Shown piece by piece: positions 51,087 to 58,715 of a stretch of DNA of 64,000 bases. The notes below the pieces were generated by a model, which ran no database searches, had not been told where the DNA came from, and saw only the letters and a list, made by a program, of their open reading frames with translations. The stretch covers positions 31,169-95,168 of the forward strand of contig NZ_LIVQ01000014.1 in assembly GCF_001905445.1 (NCBI RefSeq). The letters run 5' to 3'. Within the stretch, counting starts at the first letter, position 1; every line of letters starts with the position of its first letter. Origin of the DNA: Streptomyces sp. CB00455. GTDB lineage: Bacteria > Actinomycetota > Actinomycetes > Streptomycetales > Streptomycetaceae. The position numbers and the translations under genes were made by a program.

Positions 51087-51922
51087 GCCCGACCATCACC
51101 GTCACCAACCAGGGCGACGAACAGGACACCGGCAACATCCCCGGCCGCAGGATGTCCCTGCCCGGCGACCCGGAGGACATGCTCATCGACGAGGCATGCC
51201 GGGAGCTTCGCCTGCCGGCGTTCCGTGACCGGTTCATCGACCTGGCCACCACGGCCCGGCGCGAGCAGGCCACCTACAAGCAGTTCCTGCTGGACATGCT
51301 GCAGGCCGAGCTCGCCGACCGGGACCTGCGCCGCCAGCAGCGGCTCCTTCGGCTGGCCCGCTTCCCCCGCCCCAAGCGGCTGGAAGACTTCGACTTCGAG
51401 AAGAACCCGAACGTCACCCCCGAGGTCGTAGCGGACCTCAAGTCACCGACCTGGGTCCGTGAGGGACGACCTCTGGTGTTGATCGGGGACTCCGGCACCG
51501 GCAAGTCGCACCTGCTGATCGGGATCGGCACCGCGATCGCCGAGACCGGCCTCTCGGTCCGCTACACGACCACGAGCGCGCTGGTCAACGAGCTCGCCGA
51601 GGCCGATGCCAACCGCCGCCTGTCCTCCGTGATCGCCCGCTACAGCAAGATCGATCTTCTCTGTCTCGACGAGTTCGGCTACCTCAACCTGGACCGCAAG
51701 GGCGCCAAGCTGCTGTTCCAGATCTTCACCGAGCGTGAGGAACGAAAGGCCACCGCGGTCGCCACGAACTCACCCTTCACCGAGTGGGACAAGACCTTCG
51801 GCGACGCCCGGCTCTGCGCGGCCATCGCCGACCGGATCACCTTCCGCTGCACCCTGATCCAGACCGGCACCGAGTCCTACCGCTTCCAGGCAACCCAGGA
51901 AGCCCTCTTCCCAGGACAATGA
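51083..51922 (+). CDS. istB: IstB ATPase (IS21 family)
   Basis: 279 residues. Walker A GDSGTGKSHL, Walker B LLCLDEFGYLNLD, sensor-like ATNSPFTEW, and the N-terminal helical domain typical of IstB. Starts at ATG 51083 overlapping the istA stop (ATGA). It assembles on DNA and activates IstA. About 35 residues longer at the N terminus than usual. Confidence 0.92.
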   Translation: MSPTITVTNQGDEQDTGNIPGRRMSLPGDPEDMLIDEACRELRLPAFRDRFIDLATTARREQATYKQFLLDMLQAELADRDLRRQQRLLRLARFPRPKRLEDFDFEKNPNVTPEVVADLKSPTWVREGRPLVLIGDSGTGKSHLLIGIGTAIAETGLSVRYTTTSALVNELAEADANRRLSSVIARYSKIDLLCLDEFGYLNLDRKGAKLLFQIFTEREERKATAVATNSPFTEWDKTFGDARLCAAIADRITFRCTLIQTGTESYRFQATQEALFPGQ

Positions 51923-51956
51923 ACCCGGAAGAACGCCCCCCGGGAGAGGCACAGCA

Positions 51957-52487
51957 ATGCACAGCACGCCGGAGAACAGCGTCATCGAAGGCAATCTGAC
52001 CTGCCTCATACCGGCCACCGAAGCGCATCTGCCACTGCTCGCCGCATGGTTCGCCGATCCCGAATTCGTGCGGAACTGGGGCGGTCAGCCTCTCACCCGT
52101 GAGGAAGTCGCCGCGAAGTACACGGGACGACGCCGCCCCGACGTGGAGTCCTTCCTGATCCTCGCCCGGACCATCCCGGTCGGCTACGCCCAGTACGCAC
52201 CCGCCGGCCCCGGCCAGGGCGGTATCGACATGGTCCTCCTGCCTCAGGCCCAGGGCAAAGGCCTCGGCCCCGACGCTGCCCGCGCACTCGTCCGGCATCT
52301 TCATACGGTGCTGGGCTGGACGCAGGTGACCGTCGATCCCGAAGCGTCCAACACCCGCGCGATCCGGGCCTGGGCAAAAGCAGGCTTCCGGACGGTCAGC
52401 CGACAGGGCGGCCACCTGCTGATGGAGTCCCTCCCCGCCCACAGCATCTCGCCGGCGGACGACGAGGGCTTTCCGCCCGGGGCCTGA
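51957..52487 (+). CDS. GNAT acetyltransferase, aminoglycoside 6'-N-acetyltransferase-like
   Basis: 176 residues. WFADPEFVRNWGG near residue 30, VGYAQYAPAG, GIDMVLLPQAQGKGLGPDAAR (acetyl-CoA pyrophosphate loop Q/RxxGxG/A) and TVDPEASNTRAIRAWAKAGF are in the order seen in AAC(6') enzymes. It would transfer acetyl from acetyl-CoA to an amine, possibly an aminoglycoside; the substrate is not proven. ATG 51957 follows GGGAGAGG. It lies 34 bp behind istB, inside the IS ends, so it travels with the element. Confidence 0.8.
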   Translation: MHSTPENSVIEGNLTCLIPATEAHLPLLAAWFADPEFVRNWGGQPLTREEVAAKYTGRRRPDVESFLILARTIPVGYAQYAPAGPGQGGIDMVLLPQAQGKGLGPDAARALVRHLHTVLGWTQVTVDPEASNTRAIRAWAKAGFRTVSRQGGHLLMESLPAHSISPADDEGFPPGA

Positions 52488-52732
52488 ACAAAGACGGGCC
52501 CCGGCCGCGTCTTGTCAGGGAGGCAGCCCAGGGCCCACCCCCACAAGCTATCGGCACCCCCACGACTGCGGTGCTCCGGACACACCGCACCGCTGGGAAG
52601 GCCACCCGATCAGTGGCTCCCGAACTCGCCGGAGACACTCACCGCACGGCGAGTACATCACCACCACGAACAGCCCAACCCTGGCTCCCACTCACACCGG
52701 AGACGTGGCTCCCAAATGACCCGGTGAAATCA

Positions 52733-53799
52733 GTCGTGGTGGCCCAGTCGTGCCCGAGGACCTTCTGCACCTCCCACAACGTCATCCCGCGCTCGTAGTT
52801 GTGGGTCGCACACGCATGCCGCAGCAGGTGCGGGTAAAGATCGGTGACCGACCCGGTCAAATGCCGGGCCGCGGCCTGGTGCAGCACGCGCCGAAACGTG
52901 GACGGCACGATCCCCGGCGATACCGGCACGTTCAAGGCCTCGACCGCCTGGCTCTTGCGCTCCGACGGCCACAGCGGCGCCCGCGGGTGCTCGGCATTGT
53001 CACCGAACTCGCCCCGGACCTCCTCGATGTACCACCACAGTAAAGCCCGGCCCTCCTGGAACAGGTAGGCCTCCCTCGGGCGCGGCCCCGACCCCCGCGC
53101 CGACTTCCCGTACACGGCGAACCGGCCCCACTGCCCGTGCTCCCAGTGCACGTCCCCCAGACTCACGCCGCACAGCTCCGCCGCCCGGACCCCGGACAGG
53201 TAAGCGATCTTCGCCATCACGTAGTCACGGCAGGCCACCGCGTACTTGCGTGAACTCGGGAGCTCCTCGCGCCACCGGGCGAAGAACTCCTTCATCGCCC
53301 GCTGCGACGGCGGCACCCTCAGCCCGAAGTCCCCCCGGTGCCGAGGCCGGTTGAACGGGTCGATGGGCGACTCGACCACTGCCCCGAAACGCCGCGCGAT
53401 CTCGCCGGCGTACCGTTGCTCCAGGAAGGCGAAGTACGCGTCGATCTTGTTGAGCTTCGCCCGCAGCGTCGACGGCGCCCGCTTTCCCGTGCCGGAGAAG
53501 TACCGGTCGACCTCCCGCGACGTCAGCCTCCACGGCGGGACTCCGTAGAACTCACAGACCTCGATCACTGGCTTGACCAGACCGTCCAGTGTCGACGGCG
53601 CCAGCCCGGCCGTATCCCGGGCCCACTGATACTCCGAGAGCGTGTCGAGGAAGAACCCCTCCTCATCCACAGCCGACATCCGCGCCTGACGCCGCCGCTG
53701 CAGCGTGACGACGTCGGCCAAACCGCTCTCCACAGCCACGGCTGCCGGATCCACCTCCGGCAGAACCAACATCAGCGTCCGACCTTCAAAATCTGCCAC
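52733..53799 (-). pseudogene. 5' part of the split tyrosine recombinase
   Basis: Encodes about 355 residues of an integrase: an N-terminal SAM-like domain (YFAFLEQRYAGEIARRFG), the catalytic arginine in YLSGVRAAELCGV, HLLRHACATHNYERG (HxxR) and VQKVLGHDWATTT. At this point the IS21 element begins. The catalytic tyrosine lies in the detached part at 49107-49221. GTG 53799 lies within a palindrome. Confidence 0.85.
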
Positions 53800-53811
53800 A
53801 AATCGGCAGAT
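53790..53811. promoter_or_regulatory. Inverted repeat over the recombinase start
   Basis: AATCTGCC, 7 bases, GGCAGATT. It covers the GTG start of the trio and could be an operator for the XRE protein or a recombinase site. Confidence 0.5.
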
Positions 53812-53952
53812 TACTGAGAGCGCGCGCAGATTCTGCGAGTTCCTCCAGGAATCTCACACCAAGGAGTGAAGGCGCGCTTCAGCCTGCCGACCTGCTGAAA
53901 TTCGGCTTAGAGCACCTCACCCCTCAGGAAGGAACCCGTCCGTACTCCAATA

Positions 53953-54177
53953 GCCTCCATCAACCCCGCCGCCTTCGGGGCCGGGGCCTACTACCTGGCA
54001 GCCCCGGACCCCATCGCGACACGGCCGTACATCCTCCTGCGCGAGGCCCTCAGCCGCACCAGCCGCGTCGAGGTCGCCAAATTCGCCTTCCACCAGCGCG
54101 AACGCCTCGGCCTGCTGCGCGTCGTCGTCGACGTCCTGGTCCTCCACGGCCTCCGCTGGCCGGATGAGATCCGCGAG
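53953..54177 (+). pseudogene. ku: Middle part of the split ku gene
   Basis: Encodes SINPAAFGAGAYYLAAPDPI, then RPYILLREALSRTSRVEVAKFAFHQRERLGLLR and LHGLRWPDEIRE, the conserved second half of the Ku core, in frame with the part at 44522-44826 when the element is removed. After about 75 codons the match ends at another junction near 54177, so the Ku C terminus is missing as well. Confidence 0.85.
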
Positions 54178-54312
54178 GCCGACGGTCCCGCCGGTGCTGG
54201 CGGCGCGGACGGCAGCGGTGACGGTCGGGAAGGCGCTGTAGAAGCGCACCCATTCCGTCAGGGTGTGCGGGGAGTTCAGGTACTCGGCGATCTCCGGGGA
54301 CACCTCGGTCAT
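54177..54312 (-). pseudogene. 5' part of an unknown gene truncated against ku
   Basis: ATG 54312 after GAGAGGATCCCGA opens MTEVSPEIAEYLNSPHTLTE, then EWVRFYSAFPTVTAAVRAAS, which looks like a real protein. After about 45 codons it continues antisense into ku DNA, so its end is lost. Family not recognised. Confidence 0.45.
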
Positions 54313-54416
54313 TCGGGATCCTCTCGGTGGAGTGGGGTGAGGCGTGTCAGGGTGTCCCACCTCGGGGTGCCCGCGCGGAGTCCTGCCGGAATTCGCCGTT
54401 GGCGGGTGCCGGACGG

Positions 54417-54716
54417 CTACTGGGGGAGGCCGGGGGCGGGTACGGCGCGGTCGTCGTGGGGTTCAAGGACGAAGATGCCGGCGTCGATCAGGCGCTGAAC
54501 TCCTGCGAGCAGGGCGGCTTCGCCGACCTCGTCGCCGAGCCTGCCGTGTGCGAGTTCCCTGACGACGTCGCTGATGTCCGGGCCTTCGACCATGAAGTCG
54601 AGGATGACGCAGACCTGCACGTACAGGCCGATGTCCTGCAGGGAGAGGCGGGCCGCGAGGACCTTCTCCGGCACGATCACGGTCCGGTCCAGGTAGTCGT
54701 GGGTGTAGATCCGCAT
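54417..54716 (-). CDS. Unknown 99-residue protein, winged-helix-like
   Basis: Begins MRIYTHDYLDRTVIVPEKVL; the segment LSLQDIGLYVQVCVILDF and ISDVVRELAHGRLGDEVGEAALLAGVQRL resembles the HTH region of plasmid replication or regulator proteins (DUF-type helix-turn-helix). ATG 54716 follows AGGGAGAACC. 54717-55130 holds no gene that I can support. Confidence 0.55.
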   Translation of the reverse strand: MRIYTHDYLDRTVIVPEKVLAARLSLQDIGLYVQVCVILDFMVEGPDISDVVRELAHGRLGDEVGEAALLAGVQRLIDAGIFVLEPHDDRAVPAPGLPQ

Positions 54717-55129
54717 GGTTCTCCCTCTGGTCAGATGCTGGCGCTGGTCTGAGCGATGATCTCAGGCTGTCCCATTGGGGGGACCCGGCGCGAATGCCTG
54801 CCCGGGTTCCGGGGCGTTCGTCGGCGGCGAGGGCGGAGCTCCCGTAGCGCCGCGCTGGGCTTGGGGGTCAGCTCGACCTCGACGGCGACCCGCGCGCCTC
54901 GCCTGTGCCCGCGTGCGCCACCGACGCTCCGCTATCTCAGACTCCCCAGCAGTGGCCCGTCCCGCGTCCAGAGCCTGGCTCGGTCGCCCGACGCATTCTC
55001 GGAACCGGCCCCGGCACCTGAGCGGGCCGGTCGGCGGTGATTGACCCTGTCAGGTCTAACAGGACTACGAGCGGCCTGATGCCGCCCGGGAGCCTTGTGT
55101 AGGCGCCTCCACGCGTGGGCGGGCGCCCA

Positions 55130-55135
55130 TAGGGT
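55130..55135 (+). promoter_or_regulatory. -10-like box before ATG 55143
   Basis: TAGGGT followed by 7 bases and ATG 55143. That ATG reads only five codons before TGA, in a different frame from the gene that follows. Confidence 0.35.
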
Positions 55136-55288
55136 CGGGTCCATGGAGAGGAGAACCTGACCGGCTCGCGCCGCGGCCGCTTACAGACCCAACCGAGCGA
55201 AGCTGCCTGGGAGGAGACTAAGGTTACCTCCCGGCTCGCCACGGAGGCCGAACTGGAGGCCCTGGGGTATACGGGCCGCGTCCTCGTC

Positions 55289-55792
55289 ATGCAGATCATC
55301 CGGACTACGTTCAGGGCCGACGGCACGCCCATCGGCAAGACCCTGACTATCCAGGGCGGGAGCACACCGCTCGTGCGGCGGCTGAGGCCGGCGGACGCGG
55401 AGGACGAGGAGGCGTACCCCGTCTCCTCCGCTCCCGCGGCGCCAGCGCCCCGAAGCCCGGCCAAGGCCAAGGTGGTACGGACGTACCTGGTGGGCATGGA
55501 GGACTCGCCGCTGACGAAGATCGGGCAGACCACCGGCACGCTCAAGTCCCGGCTGGCACAGCTCCAGACCGGCCAGCCCGCCCGGCTCCTGCCGCTCCTG
55601 GACATCGAAGGCGACTACGAGGCCGTGCTGCACGCACGGTTCTCCGACTACCGGGTGCGCGGGGAGTGGTTTGACCTGACCCCCCTCGGCGATCCGGCCA
55701 CGGCCGTCGCGGGCGCGCTCGCGGTACTCGGGCTGGACATCCCCCGCGAGGGACAGGGCGACTCCTCCTACCAAGTGCTTCTGGACTTCTGA
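55289..55792 (+). CDS. UTRA-like segment fused to a GIY-YIG/T5orf172-type domain
   Basis: 167 residues from the first in-frame ATG. The C-terminal half, TYLVGMEDSPLTKIGQTTGTLKSRLAQLQTGQP...EAVLHARFSDYRVRGEWFDL, matches the T5orf172/MUG113 branch of GIY-YIG nucleases. The N-terminal IIRTTFRADGTPIGKTLTIQGG resembles the end of the UTRA ligand domain of GntR regulators, and the open frame upstream to 55133 extends that similarity (SRLATEAELEALGYTGRVLV) without a usable start. It may be a truncated or frameshifted fusion. Confidence 0.6.
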   Translation: MQIIRTTFRADGTPIGKTLTIQGGSTPLVRRLRPADAEDEEAYPVSSAPAAPAPRSPAKAKVVRTYLVGMEDSPLTKIGQTTGTLKSRLAQLQTGQPARLLPLLDIEGDYEAVLHARFSDYRVRGEWFDLTPLGDPATAVAGALAVLGLDIPREGQGDSSYQVLLDF

Positions 55793-55905
55793 CCCTGCTG
55801 GAGGGCTTTGACTCACTGCTCCCCGACCTCAACCTAGCGATCCCGCGCTTGTGCAGTGGGGGAACGGGAGGGACCGACGAGATCGGCTCGTCTCATCCCG
55901 CCGAC

Positions 55906-55946
55906 CGAAGGGGTCGGTCGCCCTCACCCGGTGACCGACCCCTTCG
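55906..55946. terminator. Hairpin terminator
   Basis: 14-bp perfect stem (55906-55919 with 55933-55946) downstream of the GIY-YIG gene. Confidence 0.65.
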
Positions 55947-56053
55947 ACGTGTCCGGCCCCGCCCTGCAGCAGGACCCCGGCGCCGCCCTGCGTACAGGGG
56001 CAGGGCCAATCCAGCTTCGTGTTAGGGCTGAAGCCACTGGGGATCATCCGTGC

Positions 56054-56254
56054 ATGACAACCTATGTGCCCTCGCCCGACGAGGTATCCGCCGCGCAGAC
56101 CGCGAACGGTGGCTGGACCAAGAGGCAGCTTGCTGAGTGGGGAGTGCCGTGGCCTCCCCCGTCCGGCTGGCGCAAGCACCTCGAAGCGAAGTGGAACGGC
56201 GAAGACGTCGCCACGTTAGAGCGCCAGGAACCTGACCAGGACACGCTGTTCTGA
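56054..56254 (+). CDS. Small 66-residue plasmid-type protein
   Basis: Contains GGWTKRQLAEWGVPWPPPSGWRKHLE, a tryptophan/proline pattern I associate with small uncharacterised Streptomyces proteins. ATG 56054 has no ribosome site. Acidic C terminus. Confidence 0.6.
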   Translation: MTTYVPSPDEVSAAQTANGGWTKRQLAEWGVPWPPPSGWRKHLEAKWNGEDVATLERQEPDQDTLF

Positions 56255-56344
56255 CGTCCGTCAGCACAGGTTCGCCGATGCGCATCTCTTCAGGGGTGGG
56301 CCCTCCTTGCTGCGTGTTTCAGATGTCGTTGGTGTAGGCGGGGC

Positions 56345-56675
56345 CGGGCTTGAAGGGGCATTCCTACATCGCGGCGTTGGAGCTCCAGCCGTACGTCCGA
56401 CCGCCGGCCTCGGACGTCACCATCGTGCACCGCGACGGAACGCAGGAGAGTCGGCCCGCCCCCGGGCCCCGCGCCTGTCGCGGGGCTCGCACGACCCCGC
56501 CACGTCCCGCCCAAGCGGCCGGCGGCGAAGTGCAGCCCGCTGCGACGGGGCCTTCGAGAAGAACGAGGAGCAGCGCCGCGTGAACGGCCGACTCTTGCAT
56601 CAGTCCGGCGAGTGCGAACCCATGGCCGTACAGCCGGGCCAGCACCGTCCGAAACGCCAGAGCGCTCGGGGGTAG
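56345..56675 (+). pseudogene. Degenerate second copy of the 39645 gene
   Basis: Aligns over about 330 bp with 39665-39985. The first part encodes YVRPPASDVTIVHRDGTQES, nearly the same as in the intact copy. An extra base or bases in the GC run near 56457 move the rest (EQRRVNGRLLHQSGECEPMA) into another frame. No start codon context is kept. Confidence 0.75.
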
Positions 56676-57160
56676 TACCACCGGGCTGTCGCGCCTCGCA
56701 CCGACTATCGAGCTGTTCCAGCTAGCCGGTCGGAGCCCAAAACCACGCAGTCCAGAGCCGGCTCGGTGGTGAGCTGGTCCAGCCCCGTTCCGGTCGCCAA
56801 GCTCGGCGGCGCGAGCTCGCCGCTATTACGTCCTCCTAGCTGGAGCGCGGGCTCCGCACGTGCAGACCGGCGAGATCCGTCCAGCAGGTGGCGGGAAACA
56901 AACTGTGAACCCCAGCCCAAGACTTGTGAGTTAGAACACTCTCCTCTCGGTTTCCGCCAGGTTCATGGCACTCGATGCCACGAAAAGACGCAGGTCATTC
57001 CGCATCCGATACCCAGTCGATCATCACTCTGGGCATCGAATGCCTTTCCGAGCGTGACATTCGACCCGGCGCGCATGCGTGTTCAGCCCTCACCACCGAT
57101 TGAGTAGGCGCACCCCGGCGTACTCACCGCGCCCCTGTCGCCCCTCAATGAAGAGGATTC
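56676..57160. other. Gene-free stretch
   Basis: 485 bp with no supportable gene; it ends in the leader of the sigma-factor gene (AGAGGA before ATG 57161). Confidence 0.5.
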
Positions 57161-57682
57161 ATGATCGACGATGTCCGTGAGGAGGACGGCTGCAGCCCCG
57201 TGGCCGCAGCCCCGCTCCCGCTCCCGCTGGAGTTCGAGGCTCACTACCTCACCAACCAGGAAGCGTTCCACGCGTACGCCCTCGCCCTCCTCGGCACGAA
57301 CGACCTGGCCGAGAAGGCGGTCCACCGCGCCTTCCTGGAAATCCTGCGGCACTGGAATGCCCTGCTGACGGAAAGCGACCTCCAGGAACAGACCTGGGCA
57401 ATCATGCGGCGCACGGTGATAGCTGAGTCCTTGCTCGGCTTCCGGGACCAGCTCGCGGCAATGGACAGTGGGCTCGGCCTCTACAGGGCGCTTGGGAACC
57501 TTCCCCCGCGTCAGTTCGACGTCGTCGTCCTGCGCTACATCGCCAAGTACGACACGAAACACATCAGCTGGTACATGGGCATCACCCCCAGCACCGTGGA
57601 CTACCACTGCCGCAAGGCCCGGGAACGCCTCTCCCCGGTCTACCGCCGCGCCACGAAGCAGAAGCAGGAGGACACGCTGTGA
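57161..57682 (+). CDS. ECF-type RNA polymerase sigma factor
   Basis: 173 residues. Region 2-like helix (FEAHYLTNQEAFHAYALALLG...KAVHRAFLEIL) and region 4 (LPPRQFDVVVLRYIAKYD, WYMGITPSTVDYHCRKARERL). Length is right for an ECF sigma factor. It directs polymerase to a small set of promoters. The gene downstream overlaps it by GTGA and may encode its regulator. Confidence 0.78.
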   Translation: MIDDVREEDGCSPVAAAPLPLPLEFEAHYLTNQEAFHAYALALLGTNDLAEKAVHRAFLEILRHWNALLTESDLQEQTWAIMRRTVIAESLLGFRDQLAAMDSGLGLYRALGNLPPRQFDVVVLRYIAKYDTKHISWYMGITPSTVDYHCRKARERLSPVYRRATKQKQEDTL

Positions 57683-58350
57683 ACACCTGGGAAAAGCGTC
57701 TGGCCGACGCTGCGGTGCGCGAGCCCCGGCGCACCTTCGACGTCGCCGCAGGCCTACGGGCCCTGGCGGAGGAGGCCGGCTACGTTCAGCCGGCCCCGGA
57801 AGTCCGCCGCGCTTCACGCGCTCGCCGAAACCTCGACACCCTCAGCCGCCTGACTCTCAACCAGGTGGGCGCCAGCTCGCACGTACGCGACCTCACCGCG
57901 ATCATCGGCGACCCAATGGCACCCGGCTTCGCAGGATGGACCGAAGACGTCGACATCGACGGAGTCCAGGTCTTCGCCTGTGCGCTCCACCTGGCCAGCC
58001 ATTCCGAGAGCGCCCGCTTCTGGTGGCAGCTGGCCGCAGGCGCCGGCCACAGTGGAGCTGCGTACTGCCTGTACCTCCACCACCTCGGCGGTGGCGATCT
58101 CCGCGAGGCCAGGTTCTGGAAACGCCAGATGGACAAGCTCTTCACGGACAGCTCGTCGGAGAAGTTCATCGAGGTGCTGGAATCATTCGCCGGCTACACC
58201 GCGCGCCACCGGGACCTCGCTCCCGTCCCGACCGGATCGCTGGCTGCGGAGTTCGACCGTCTCGCCGAACAGCATGACGACGGCGGACTCATCTGCCGTC
58301 CCGACACCCAGCTCGCCGACCGGATCCAGAATCTCGCCGGCCGGCGCTGA
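57679..58350 (+). CDS. Unknown protein coupled to the sigma factor
   Basis: 223 residues, GTG 57679 after AGGAGG and overlapping the sigma stop. Soluble and helical. The part SESARFWWQLAAGAGHSGAAYCLYLHHLGGGDLREARFW (in two pieces) resembles a Sel1/TPR-like repeat. No membrane helix or zinc-anti-sigma motif is visible, so an anti-sigma role is only a guess from position. Confidence 0.65.
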   Translation: MNTWEKRLADAAVREPRRTFDVAAGLRALAEEAGYVQPAPEVRRASRARRNLDTLSRLTLNQVGASSHVRDLTAIIGDPMAPGFAGWTEDVDIDGVQVFACALHLASHSESARFWWQLAAGAGHSGAAYCLYLHHLGGGDLREARFWKRQMDKLFTDSSSEKFIEVLESFAGYTARHRDLAPVPTGSLAAEFDRLAEQHDDGGLICRPDTQLADRIQNLAGRR

Positions 58351-58359
58351 CCGACGGAA

Positions 58360-58410
58360 AAGCCCGGCAGGAGCGTTCGGTTCCTACGCCTCCAGGCTCC
58401 GGCCGGGCTT
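58360..58410 (+). terminator. Terminator after the sigma-factor operon
   Basis: AAGCCCGGC (58360-58368) pairs with GCCGGGCTT (58402-58410), with a smaller inner stem, 9 bp past the stop. Confidence 0.65.
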
Positions 58411-58445
58411 CTACAACACACCCATATGGAAAAGGGAGCATCACC

Positions 58446-58613
58446 ATGAAGAGTAGCCAGTGCCCTCAGAAGCAAACGCGCCGATCCCGTACCCGTCGCT
58501 GGTTCACCCATCGTCGTAACGTGATGATGACCAGCGCGCTGCGAGGGACCTGCTACGGCATCGGTGCAGGTGCCGTAGGACTCGTGTTCTGGTGGTGCGA
58601 GCAGAGCCTGTAG
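58446..58613 (+). CDS. 55-residue basic membrane protein
   Basis: ATG 58446 is eight bases after AAGGGAG. The first 25 residues are strongly basic (TRRSRTRRWFTHRRN), followed by one membrane helix (GIGAGAVGLVFWW). Positive-inside topology expected. It lies just behind the sigma-factor operon terminator. Family unknown. Confidence 0.55.
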   Translation: MKSSQCPQKQTRRSRTRRWFTHRRNVMMTSALRGTCYGIGAGAVGLVFWWCEQSL

Positions 58614-58715
58614 CGATGCGCACCGGCAGGTAAGCGAAAGGCGCGGACCCGCGACACTCTCTCGCACACGAGGAGGTCGCCGTGCCGCGCCTTCGGTCGG
58701 TGGTCCCCAGTTGAT

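Larger units (their letters stand above)
49222..52732 (+). mobile_element. IS21-family element carrying a GNAT acetyltransferase gene
   Basis: 3511 bp starting TG and ending CA. It is flanked by GTCGTGGTG on both sides (49213-49221 and 52733-52741), a 7-9 bp target duplication. Ends are related: TGTTTTTACCGGGG on the left and TGATTTCACCGGG on the right read inward, followed on both by GAGCCACG and repeated TTTGGGAGCC blocks. Contents are istA, istB and a GNAT gene, all plus strand. IS21 elements are normally 2-2.5 kb without passengers. Confidence 0.88.
44827..53952. mobile_element. 9.1-kb recombinase-trio element inserted in ku
   Basis: Boundaries are set by the two halves of ku, which rejoin in frame as VPAE-ASINPAAFG. 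The interior holds a TauE/SafE fragment, a DUF1963-like gene, and three minus-strand recombination genes (53799 to 46475), the first of which is split by an IS21-type element. Both ends carry GGGTTC facing inward (44831-44836; 53932-53937), with further copies in the 44860-44913 palindrome. Without the IS the element would be about 5.6 kb. No long terminal repeats seen. Confidence 0.75.

Noticed and set aside
54932..55144. A 70-codon minus-strand frame
   Set aside because: Arg/Ala-rich product without motifs, in an otherwise empty stretch; the start coincides with the promoter region of the opposite gene.
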